NCBI RefSeq assembly: GCF_034259325.1
Contig: NZ_JAXIVS010000010.1
Location: forward strand, 338,827 to 402,826
From: Hyalangium ruber
GTDB lineage: Bacteria > Myxococcota > Myxococcia > Myxococcales > Myxococcaceae
Length of the DNA: 64,000 nucleotides
Reading direction: 5' to 3'
Positions 17,938-25,613 of the stretch are shown piece by piece (within the stretch, counting starts at the first letter, position 1; each line of letters opens with the position of its first letter). Under the pieces are notes generated by a model. It was given only the letters and a program-made list of their open reading frames with translations, was not told the DNA's origin and did not search any database. The translations under genes and the position numbers were made by a program.

Positions 17938-19569
17938 ATGCCAAAAGCAGCACACGGCACACCGGACGAGGTGCGCGCCCGTCAGCATGGCGCGTTGGGC
18001 GAGGAGCTGTTCCAGGTCCGGAATCGGGGCCTCATCCGCGCCATCTTGAACAACATCTCCGAGGGCATCTCCATCTCCGATGCCCAGGGGACGTACATCT
18101 ACTCCACCCCTTTCTGCGAGTGGCTCTTCGGCGTGCCCGAGTCGACCCCTCAAGAGGATTGGGACAAGCAAGGCTTCTTCTTTCCCGACGAGCAGACACC
18201 CTTTCCCGTCGCGCAGCTGCCCCTCTGGGGGGCCTTGAAGGGAGAGGAGGTCCGCGATGTGGACATGTTCGTCCGCAACGCCAACGTGCCTCAAGGCAGG
18301 CATGTCCGCATCAACTGCCTCCCCTTGCGCGACGAGAAGGAGCAGCTCATCGGCACCATGTCCCTGGTGAAGGACGTCACCAAGGCGCGCCAGACCGAGG
18401 AGGAGAAGCGTCGCACCGAGCAGCGCTTCCAGCTGTTGGTGGAGATTGCCCGAGAGGGCATCTGGACCATCGACGCCACCAACCGCACCAACTACGTCAA
18501 CCGCTACATGGCCGACCTGCTCGGCTACAGCGTCGAGGAGATGCTGGGCAAGCCCCTCTTCTACTTCATGGACGAAGAGGGGCAGGCCATCGCCCACGAG
18601 AACCTGCGGCGGCGGCGCCAGGGCATCTCGGAGACCTTCGACTTCAAGCTGATCCGCAAGGATGGAACGGCCCTGTGGACGAGCATCTCCACCACGCCCA
18701 TCAAGGACGAGCATGGCGACTACGTCGGCTCGATGGCCACCCTCACCGACATCACCGAGCGCCGCAGGGCCGAGGAGCAGGTGCGCAAGCTCAACGCGGA
18801 GCTGGAGCGCCGCATCGCCGAGCGCACCGCCGAGCTCGAGTTCTCCAACCGCGAGCTGGAGGCCTTCGCCTACTCGGTGGCCCATGACCTGCGCACCCCG
18901 CTGCGCAGCATCGCCAGCTTCAGCGACGCGCTGACCGAGGACTGTGCCTCCCGGCTGGACGACACGGGCCTGGACTACCTGCGGCGCATCCGGGGCGGTG
19001 CCCAGCGCATGGCCGAGCTCATCGATGGAATCCTCGCGCTCTCGCGCGTCAACCGCACCACGCTGGCCAGCAAGCCGTGTGACTTGTCGGCCATGGCGCG
19101 CTCCATCGCCGAGCAGCTCCAGGTCCTCCAGCCCGAGCGCAAGGCGCACTTCCTCATCCAGGAAGGGCTGGTGGACCGGGGTGACCCGCAGCTGCTGCGC
19201 TCCGTGCTGGAGAACCTGCTGAGCAACGCCTGGAAGTTCACGCGCGAGCGCCCGCTGGCCGAGATCGAGCTGGGCGTGAAGCAAGAGAGCAGCGGCGGGC
19301 GCACCTACTTCGTCAAGGACAACGGCGCCGGCTTCAACATGGAGTACCGGGACAAGCTGTTCGGCGTCTTCCAGCGACTGCACACGCAGTCGGAGTTCGA
19401 GGGCACCGGAGTGGGCCTGGCCACCGTGGAGCGCATCATCCGCCGCCATGGGGGCCGCATCTGGGGCGAGGGCCAGCCAGGCCGTGGCGCTTGCTTCTCC
19501 TTCACCCTCAACGAGCTGCCCCTGCCGCCGGGGACCGGGCTCACCACCCCCAGGAAGGCCAGCCCATGA
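17938..19569 (+). CDS. PAS-PAS sensor histidine kinase
   Basis: 543 residues, ATG at 17938 preceded by a G-rich stretch; a 38-residue upstream extension looks non-coding. Two PAS domains (about 30-150 with 'ILNNISEGISISDAQG', and 160-285 with 'GIWTIDATNRTNYVNRYM'), a short coiled coil, HisKA with His316 in YSVAHDLRTPLR, then HATPase_c (LLSNAWKFT, DNGAGF, GTGVGLATV). It has no transmembrane segment and is cytoplasmic. The kinase part resembles bacteriophytochrome-type kinases. The stop overlaps the next gene's start (ATGA), and a lone response regulator follows, the typical arrangement for such kinases. The PAS ligand is unknown. Confidence 0.9.
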   Translation: MPKAAHGTPDEVRARQHGALGEELFQVRNRGLIRAILNNISEGISISDAQGTYIYSTPFCEWLFGVPESTPQEDWDKQGFFFPDEQTPFPVAQLPLWGALKGEEVRDVDMFVRNANVPQGRHVRINCLPLRDEKEQLIGTMSLVKDVTKARQTEEEKRRTEQRFQLLVEIAREGIWTIDATNRTNYVNRYMADLLGYSVEEMLGKPLFYFMDEEGQAIAHENLRRRRQGISETFDFKLIRKDGTALWTSISTTPIKDEHGDYVGSMATLTDITERRRAEEQVRKLNAELERRIAERTAELEFSNRELEAFAYSVAHDLRTPLRSIASFSDALTEDCASRLDDTGLDYLRRIRGGAQRMAELIDGILALSRVNRTTLASKPCDLSAMARSIAEQLQVLQPERKAHFLIQEGLVDRGDPQLLRSVLENLLSNAWKFTRERPLAEIELGVKQESSGGRTYFVKDNGAGFNMEYRDKLFGVFQRLHTQSEFEGTGVGLATVERIIRRHGGRIWGEGQPGRGACFSFTLNELPLPPGTGLTTPRKASP

Positions 19570-20030
19570 ACGAAATCAACCAGCGCGTCATCCTGCTCGT
19601 GGAGGACAACCCGGATGACGAGGTGTTGACCCTGCGGGCCTTGCGCAAGAGCAACATCCGCAACCCCATCACCGTCGTCCGGGACGGGGCCGAGGCGCTC
19701 GACTACATCTTCATCCGCGGCGCCCACGCCGGGCGGGATCCGAGCATCCAGCTCCAGGTCATCCTGCTCGACATCCACCTGCCCAAGGTGGACGGGCTGA
19801 CGGTGCTGCGGCGCATCCGCGAGTCGGAGCACACGCGGCTGTTGCCGGTGGTGATGCTCACCTCCTCCAACGAGGAGCGGGACCTGGATGGCAGCTACGA
19901 GCTGGGCGTCAACAGCTACGTGCGCAAGCCCGTGGGCGTCACCGACTTCTTCGAGGCGGTGCGCCAGCTGGGCATGTACTGGCTCATCCTCAACGAGCCG
20001 TTACCTCGCAACACCCGAGGTGCGGGATGA
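19566..20030 (+). CDS. Single-domain response regulator (Rcp1-like)
   Basis: 154 residues starting at an ATG that overlaps the upstream kinase stop and ending in an ATGA overlap with the next gene. It is a stand-alone receiver domain: acidic pair VEDNPDDE near the start, phospho-acceptor Asp69 in ILLDIHLPK, then MLTSSNEE and the lysine in YVRKPVG. The long beta3-alpha loop and the phrase 'NPITVVRDGAEALDYIF' are typical of the Rcp1-like regulators paired with phytochrome-class kinases. It has no output domain, so it should relay phosphate or act by protein contact. The probable partners are the flanking kinases. Confidence 0.92.
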   Translation: MNEINQRVILLVEDNPDDEVLTLRALRKSNIRNPITVVRDGAEALDYIFIRGAHAGRDPSIQLQVILLDIHLPKVDGLTVLRRIRESEHTRLLPVVMLTSSNEERDLDGSYELGVNSYVRKPVGVTDFFEAVRQLGMYWLILNEPLPRNTRGAG

Positions 20031-21535
20031 GCTCCAGGCCCCTGCGACTGTTGCTCATCGAGGATTCGGAGGACGATGCCGAGCTGCTGCTGCGGGAGCT
20101 GCGGCGCTGCGGCTACGAGCTCTCTCACACCCGCGTCGAGACACCCGAAGAGCTCCGGCAGGCGCTGTGCTCGAACACCTGGGACGTCATCATCACCGAC
20201 TATGCGCTGCCGGGCTTCGATGGCCTGGCGGCCTTCGCGCAGGTGAAGCAGCGCGGGCTGGACGTGCCCTTCCTCATCGTGTCGGGGAAGATCGGCGAGG
20301 ACGTGGCGGTGGCCGCGATGAGGGCGGGTGTCCACGACTTCGTCCTCAAGGACAAGTTGGGGCGCCTGGGCCCGGCGGTGACTCGGGAGCTGCGCGAGGC
20401 CTCGCTGCGGGCCGAGCGCCGGAAGATGCAGGAGCAGCTCATGCTGTCGGACCGGCTGGCCTCGCTGGGGCTGCTCGCCGCCAGCGTGGCCCATGAAATC
20501 AACAACCCGCTCACCTCGCTGATGATGAACCTGGACTTCACCCAGCAGGCCCCGGCCCACCGCAAGCTGAACGAGGACGAGGGGCAGGCGCTGCGGGAGG
20601 CCTTCGAGTGCGCCGAGCGCATCCAGCAGATCATCCGCGACATCAAGATCTTCTCCAGCCCGGAGGAGCAGCAGTTCGGCCCGACGGACCTGCACCGGGT
20701 GTTGGACTCGGCGCTGCGCATGGCGCACAACCACGTCTTCCACCGGGCGCTGCTCCTCAAGGACTACGGAGAGGTGCCCCGCGTCCACGGCAGCGAGGCC
20801 CGGCTGGGGCAGGTCTTCCTCAACCTGGTCATCAACGCGGCCCAGGCCATTCCCGACGGGCACCGCGACGCGCACGAGATTCGGGTCGTCACGCGGATGG
20901 ACGGTGGCGCCGTGCGCGTGGAGATCCACGACACGGGGGCGGGCATTCCTCCCGAGCTGCACGAGCGCATCTTCGAGCCCTTCTTCACCACGAAGCGGGC
21001 CGGAGAGGGCACGGGGCTGGGGCTGTCCATCTGCCGCCGGCTGGTGACGGAGATGAAGGGCAGCATCGGCGTGGAGAGCAAGCCCGGCCAGGGCAGCACC
21101 TTCTGGATCCGCCTGCGCGCCGCCCAGGAGGCGAAGGTCGTCGAAGCGGTGAAGGCGAAGGCCACTGGCCAGGGCCTGGGCGTGCTCGTGCTGGATGACG
21201 AGGTGTCGGTGGGCAAGGCGCTGAAGCGGCTGCTGCGCGCGCGGCACGAGGTCGTCACCTTCGACCGGGCCCAGGAGGCGCTGGCGTACATCACCTCCGG
21301 CCACCGCGTGGACGTCATCCTCTGTGACTTGATGATGCCGGAGATGAGCGGTCCCGAGTTCCATGGGGAGCTGGAGCGGCTGGCCCCGGAGCAGGCCCGA
21401 CGCATCATCTTCATGACGGGTGGGGCCTTCACGGAGGAGTCCCGCGCTTTCCTGAGCGCGACCCACACCCCTTGCATGGACAAGCCCATCGACGTGCAGC
21501 GACTGTTCTCCATGCTGGAGGCGCTGCCGGCCTGA
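20027..21535 (+). CDS. Hybrid protein: receiver - histidine kinase - receiver
   Basis: 502 residues, translationally coupled to the preceding regulator (ATGA at 20027-20030). An N-terminal receiver (Asp58 in IITDYALPG) is followed by a HisKA domain (His156 in SVAHEINNPLTSL), HATPase_c (DTGAGIPPELHERIFEPFFTTK is its core; G2 GTGLGLSI) and a C-terminal receiver (Asp434 in ILCDLMMPE, lysine in CMDKPID). This sandwich layout suggests an input from the stand-alone regulator or a phosphorelay hub. No DNA-binding domain is present in the operon, so the final output is elsewhere. It ends the three-gene operon; a gap of 52 bp separates it from the next gene. Confidence 0.92.
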   Translation: MSSRPLRLLLIEDSEDDAELLLRELRRCGYELSHTRVETPEELRQALCSNTWDVIITDYALPGFDGLAAFAQVKQRGLDVPFLIVSGKIGEDVAVAAMRAGVHDFVLKDKLGRLGPAVTRELREASLRAERRKMQEQLMLSDRLASLGLLAASVAHEINNPLTSLMMNLDFTQQAPAHRKLNEDEGQALREAFECAERIQQIIRDIKIFSSPEEQQFGPTDLHRVLDSALRMAHNHVFHRALLLKDYGEVPRVHGSEARLGQVFLNLVINAAQAIPDGHRDAHEIRVVTRMDGGAVRVEIHDTGAGIPPELHERIFEPFFTTKRAGEGTGLGLSICRRLVTEMKGSIGVESKPGQGSTFWIRLRAAQEAKVVEAVKAKATGQGLGVLVLDDEVSVGKALKRLLRARHEVVTFDRAQEALAYITSGHRVDVILCDLMMPEMSGPEFHGELERLAPEQARRIIFMTGGAFTEESRAFLSATHTPCMDKPIDVQRLFSMLEALPA

Positions 21536-21587
21536 GCCGCCGCCGATTGCCCGCACGGTCGCTCACATGATTTGGTCCGTGGCCGTC

Positions 21588-23216
21588 ATGAGCGATCCGA
21601 CTGCCCCCATTGGCCGCAACGAGAGTGACTCGGACGATCGCGTGCGTCGCGCGCAGGAGGCCCAGGCGCAGATGGAGGCGGCCTGGGCCGCGGCGGCCCA
21701 GAGCCCTGCAGCGCCCACCGCGCCGGCCGAGACCGCCACCCGGGTGAGTGCTCCCCTGCAGGCGCGGGATGGCTTCGAGCGCGCCGCCGTGAGAGGCCCG
21801 GCGCTCTCTCCACCGTCGTCCAGCCCCGCGCCCGAGCGCGCCCCCGATGCCACGCCCGCGGGCCGCGTCGGGCCCGTGCCTCCTTCCGAGCGAAGAGCCG
21901 AGCTGAACGAGGTGCTCCGCGACGCGATCGGCTCCGCCACCGGCCCGCTCAATACCTTCACTCCTGACTCGGGAAGCGACACGGCGCGAGGCCCGAGAGC
22001 CGCCATCTCCCGTGGGCCCGCGGAGCTGCAAGGCGAGGCCCGCGAGCGCGGCACGCAGCGCATCACCCAGGATGGCGATGAGACGGTGCAACGCCAGACG
22101 TTGGAGTCGCGCGGCGTGGTGGGCGGAAAGGTCAGCGGTCGGATTGGCGTCAGCCAGGAGCGTGAGCGCACCCAGCAGGTCTCCGTCGAGCAGCGCACTC
22201 CGGGCACCACGGCTCCCGCGACGCCGCCGACCAACCATCTCGCGCTGAACTCTCCGGAGCACCTGCCCGAGGGCGGTGAGCTGCGCATTCGTGGCGAGCG
22301 GACGCAGAAGGGCCAGACCGGCGCCGAGGCCCCCGTGGGCCCGCTGGCTGTCGGTGCGGACACCGCTCGGGAGCAGGCCCTCGCCTCCGAGGTGCGCATC
22401 CGGCGCGAGGGCAATGTGGTGAGCGTGACGCGCATCGACGAGACGCGCACGACCGATACGGCGCGGCTGGGAGGAAGCCTGGGCGTGCCGATGGGTCGCC
22501 TGGCGGCCGTGCGCGCCGCTGAGGGCCGCGCGGGCATGGACCACGTGCGCACCGAGCGCGAGGAGCGCACCGCGCAGTTCGACATCTCCACGCCCGCGGG
22601 CCGCGAGGCCTACCAGCGCTTCACGCAGAGCCTCGAGGTGCCCGGCGCCGCGGGAGAGGGAGTGCTCTCGGCCAGCCGCCGTGACGTGAGCCGCTACGAG
22701 CGCGGGGTACTCGGCAGCGCCGAGGCCGTCACGGGAGTGACGAGCGACAAGGTCGAGGAGCGCTCCCCCACCTTCTTCCGCCAGGAGACGCGCGAGACGC
22801 TGCCCGACGGCACCGAGCAGCGCGAGCGCACTGTCGGCGCTCCGAATGGCCGCGTGCGGGTCGCGGAGACGACGCGAGCCGAAGACGGGCAGCCCCGATC
22901 CGACTACACGGTGCGCCTGGGCGCCGCGGATGCGACCACCCGCCAGTTGCTGCAGCGCGCCTTTGGCGGCGAGCTGGCCCGGGGCCAGTTCCGTGGGGCC
23001 GAGGGCGACGTCACCTTGAGCTTCACGCGTGAGCAGTTCGACCGGCTGCGCACGCGGCTCAACACGGACCATCTGGGACGGCCGCTCGACTCGCCTCCGG
23101 CGGGCGCGCAGCAGTTCCTCGAGGTGCTGGCCTCGCGCTCGCCCCTGGAGCTGGCGCAGGCGCTCGATCGCGCGGGAAGGACCGGCCGCATCGAGGGCAC
23201 GCTCTCGCCGAGCTGA
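21588..23216 (+). CDS. Large hydrophilic protein of unknown function
   Basis: 542 residues starting MSDPTAPIGR; a 7-residue extension to 21567 is possible. It has no signal peptide, no membrane segment and no cysteine. Residues 1-120 are Ala/Pro-rich and probably disordered, with the short motif ARDGFERAA near 60. The middle has charged beta-like stretches (GGKVSGRIGV, RLGGSLGVPMGRL) and the last 110 residues look compact and helical (ATTRQLLQRAFGGELARGQF, FTREQFDRLRTRL). I do not recognise a family. The disordered head followed by structured modules resembles secreted or contact-delivered polymorphic proteins of myxobacteria, but that is only an impression. Confidence 0.7.
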   Translation: MSDPTAPIGRNESDSDDRVRRAQEAQAQMEAAWAAAAQSPAAPTAPAETATRVSAPLQARDGFERAAVRGPALSPPSSSPAPERAPDATPAGRVGPVPPSERRAELNEVLRDAIGSATGPLNTFTPDSGSDTARGPRAAISRGPAELQGEARERGTQRITQDGDETVQRQTLESRGVVGGKVSGRIGVSQERERTQQVSVEQRTPGTTAPATPPTNHLALNSPEHLPEGGELRIRGERTQKGQTGAEAPVGPLAVGADTAREQALASEVRIRREGNVVSVTRIDETRTTDTARLGGSLGVPMGRLAAVRAAEGRAGMDHVRTEREERTAQFDISTPAGREAYQRFTQSLEVPGAAGEGVLSASRRDVSRYERGVLGSAEAVTGVTSDKVEERSPTFFRQETRETLPDGTEQRERTVGAPNGRVRVAETTRAEDGQPRSDYTVRLGAADATTRQLLQRAFGGELARGQFRGAEGDVTLSFTREQFDRLRTRLNTDHLGRPLDSPPAGAQQFLEVLASRSPLELAQALDRAGRTGRIEGTLSPS

Positions 23217-23313
23217 AGCGCACTTTGCAGTAGCACACGAAACGGGCCCTACCTGTCTTGACGGTTTGGGGCACGGGTCATCAGATGTGCCAGGTCACTC
23301 TCAAGGGGGCGAC

Positions 23314-23676
23314 ATGGCCGACCATGCCTGGGTTCACGAGCTGTTCGCGAAGTTCGACCGGGGCGACATCGAGGGTTGGGCTTCCTACCTCTCGGAGGAT
23401 GCCGCCTTCCGCATGGGCAGCGGCGTCTCCGTCTCGGGGCCGCACGGTGCCAAGCAGGTCATCCACGCCATCCTCACCCTGGCCCGTGACGTCCGGCATG
23501 ACCTGCTCGACGTCTGGCAGACCCCGCAGGGCGTCGTCGTCCGAGGCGAGCTGACCCTCAACCGCATCAAGGACGGCCGCCGCATCACCCTGCCCTTCTG
23601 CAACGTGTTCGACGTGAAGGAGCAGCGCATCCAGCGCTACCTCTCGCACCTGGACCCCTCGCCCATCTTCGGCTGA
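23314..23676 (+). CDS. SnoaL/NTF2-like protein
   Basis: 120 residues, ATG at 23314 with AAGGGGG upstream; the longer upstream frame is not supported. The cone-shaped NTF2-like fold is suggested by the opening helix (WVHELFAKFDRGDIEGWASYLSEDAAFRMG) split over the first 40 residues, the central 'GPHGAKQVIHAILTLARDV' and the closing strands ending RYLSHLDPSPIFG. SnoaL-like proteins bind small molecules or catalyse isomerisations and hydrations; no catalytic residue can be assigned here. It appears to be its own transcription unit between the unknown protein and the amidase gene. It is cytoplasmic and small. Confidence 0.82.
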   Translation: MADHAWVHELFAKFDRGDIEGWASYLSEDAAFRMGSGVSVSGPHGAKQVIHAILTLARDVRHDLLDVWQTPQGVVVRGELTLNRIKDGRRITLPFCNVFDVKEQRIQRYLSHLDPSPIFG

Positions 23677-23711
23677 GGCCCGCACGAACACACTCCGTGA
23701 AATCGTCTTAA

Positions 23712-23754
23712 ATCAGGACAATCAGGACAGGTAGGATGGAGCATGGATGCTCCA
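23712..23754 (+). promoter_or_regulatory. Candidate activator site: tandem repeat plus palindrome
   Basis: Two tandem copies of ATCAGGACA (23712-23729) are followed by a perfect palindrome TGGAGCAT-GG-ATGCTCCA (23737-23754). They lie 45-90 bp upstream of the sigma-54-type promoter at 23799, the position expected for an enhancer-binding protein. Confidence 0.45.
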
Positions 23755-23798
23755 CTTTGGGGATTCGCTGGCGGGAGGCTTCAGAGGGAGAGAGGAGC

Positions 23799-23815
23799 TG
23801 GCACGGGGCCTGCTT
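23799..23815 (+). promoter_or_regulatory. Sigma-54-type (-24/-12) promoter
   Basis: TGGCACG followed by TGCTT with exact GG-N10-GC spacing (GG 23800-23801, GC 23812-23813) on the plus strand, about 45 bp before the amidase start codon. The match to the consensus TGGCACG-N4-TTGCW is good except for the first T of the -12 box. Confidence 0.6.
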
Positions 23816-23859
23816 AGGCGGGAGGCCGCATTCCACATCTCCCTTCCCCCGGAGTCTTC

Positions 23860-25464
23860 ATGTCCCTGTTTCGCAACACGCTGGCGACGGCCGCCGCGGC
23901 CCTCTCCCTGACCGCCTGTGGTCCCCAGCAGAGCCCCGAGTCCGAGCCGCCCGCCTCCGCCATCGCCGACGCGGCCAAGGACGCCGCTGGCCGTGGCTCC
24001 GAGGGCCAGTTGGATCCGCTGTTCGACGAGGCCGCGCGTGACTTCAACGTGCCGGCCGACCTGCTCAAGGCCATCTCCTTCACCGAGACGCGCTGGCAGA
24101 TGGTGGAGGGCCACGAGGAGTTCGAGGGCCTGCCGGCCGCCTACGGCGTCATGGCGCTGCGCGGCGAGCGGCTGGAGCGCGGCGCGGCCCTCACGGGCGT
24201 GTCGGTGGAGCAGGCTCGGAGCGACGCGCGGGCCAACATCCGCGCCGGCGCCGCGCTGCTTTCGACGTACGCGGAGGAGCTGAAGGTAGAGCGCGCGGAC
24301 GTGGGCGCCTGGGCTCCCGCGGTGGCCCGCCTCAGCGGCATCACCCACAGCGACGCGCAGGCCGATTACATCCACAAGGAAGTCTACGCCACGCTGCGCA
24401 ACGGCGTGGTGGCCGAGGGCGCGGAGGGCCAGGTGGTGGCGTCCATCATGCCCACGCCGGTCGAGGCGAAGTTCGAGCTGCCCGCCGCGCGCGCCATGGC
24501 CGCGGGCCCCAACTACGGTTCGTCCATCTGGCGCCCCTCGCCCAACTACAACGCGCGCCCCTCGGGCACGAACGTCTCGATGATCGTCATCCACACCTGC
24601 GAGGGCGGCTACTCGGGGTGCTGGAGCTGGCTGACGAACTCGGCGGCGGGCGCCTCGGCGCACTACGTGGTGAACGAGAGCGGCAGCGAGATTTCGCAGC
24701 TGGTGAACGAGGCCAACCGCGCCTGGCACGTGGCGGCCAGCTACAGCTGCAGCCTCAACGGCAGCAAGGACTGCGGGCTCAACGGCGTGTCGGTGAACCA
24801 CTTCTCGGTGGGTATCGAGCACGGCGGCTACGCCAGCCAGACCTCCTTCCCCACGGGGCAGATCGACGCCTCGGCGAAGCTCTCGTGCGACATCTCGCGC
24901 GACCAGGTGATTACGCGTGACAGCTACCACATCGTGGCGCACGGGCGGCTGCAGCCGTCGACCCGTACGGACCCGGGCCCGAACTGGCCGTGGTCGACGT
25001 ACATCAGCAAGGTGAACTCCTACTGCGGCAGCACCGGTGGCGGTGCGACCATCATCGTGGACAGCAACAACGCCAACAACAACACGGCGTCGGCCAAGTA
25101 CTCGGGCTCGGCGACGTGGGCGTCGGGCTCGTCCGCGGGCTATTACGGCAGCGGCTACGACTACGCCTCCACGGATGCCGTGTCGGATCCGGTGACGTTC
25201 TCCTTCTACCTGTCGGCGCCGGCCACGAAGACGATCGACGCGTGGTGGGTGTCGGGCACCAACCGCTCCACGGCGACGCCGTTCATCGTGTGGGACGCGA
25301 ACGGCAACAAGCTGGGCACGGTGTACAAGAACCAGCAGACGGGCGGCGGGGCGTGGCAGGTGCTGGGCACCTACAGCTTCCCGGCCGGCTGGAACGAGGT
25401 TCAGGTCAGCCGCTGGGCCGCTGCGGGCTCGGTCGTCATCGCCGACGCCATCCGCGTCCGGTAG
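23860..25464 (+). CDS. Cell-wall lytic lipoprotein: transglycosylase-like + amidase + golvesin-type domain
   Basis: 534 residues with a lipobox (LTAC, Cys20). Residues 45-185 resemble a lytic transglycosylase/SLT helical domain (ISFTETRWQM, candidate catalytic Glu76, then AAYGVMAL and NIRAGAALLSTY). Residues 222-385 are an N-acetylmuramoyl-L-alanine amidase_2 domain with the zinc His245 in MIVIHTCEGG, HYVVNESG and a late YHIVAHGRL. Residues 395-534 are a golvesin/Xly-type C-terminal carbohydrate-binding-like domain (VDSNNANNN to VVIADAIRVR). Together it should cut peptidoglycan stems or strands in the envelope or in prey cells. A sigma-54-type promoter and palindrome lie upstream, suggesting regulated or developmental expression. 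Confidence 0.88.
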   Translation: MSLFRNTLATAAAALSLTACGPQQSPESEPPASAIADAAKDAAGRGSEGQLDPLFDEAARDFNVPADLLKAISFTETRWQMVEGHEEFEGLPAAYGVMALRGERLERGAALTGVSVEQARSDARANIRAGAALLSTYAEELKVERADVGAWAPAVARLSGITHSDAQADYIHKEVYATLRNGVVAEGAEGQVVASIMPTPVEAKFELPAARAMAAGPNYGSSIWRPSPNYNARPSGTNVSMIVIHTCEGGYSGCWSWLTNSAAGASAHYVVNESGSEISQLVNEANRAWHVAASYSCSLNGSKDCGLNGVSVNHFSVGIEHGGYASQTSFPTGQIDASAKLSCDISRDQVITRDSYHIVAHGRLQPSTRTDPGPNWPWSTYISKVNSYCGSTGGGATIIVDSNNANNNTASAKYSGSATWASGSSAGYYGSGYDYASTDAVSDPVTFSFYLSAPATKTIDAWWVSGTNRSTATPFIVWDANGNKLGTVYKNQQTGGGAWQVLGTYSFPAGWNEVQVSRWAAAGSVVIADAIRVR

Positions 25465-25490
25465 TTCGAACTCGAGGCTGTGAAGGAAGG

Positions 25491-25523
25491 AAGGCCCGGG
25501 GCCAGTGGGCTCCGGGCCTTTCG
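25491..25523 (+). terminator. Rho-independent-like terminator
   Basis: A perfect 9-bp stem AAGGCCCGG / CCGGGCCTT (25491-25499 and 25512-25520) ends in a short T run, 26 bp after the amidase stop. Confidence 0.75.
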
Positions 25524-25613
25524 CTTTCGCAGAACCGGGGTCAAGGGGGGTGATCTCACCCATGTGCCTGTCGGTACAACGCGTTATGAGGGGCGGGTTA
25601 GAGGTCCACTCCC

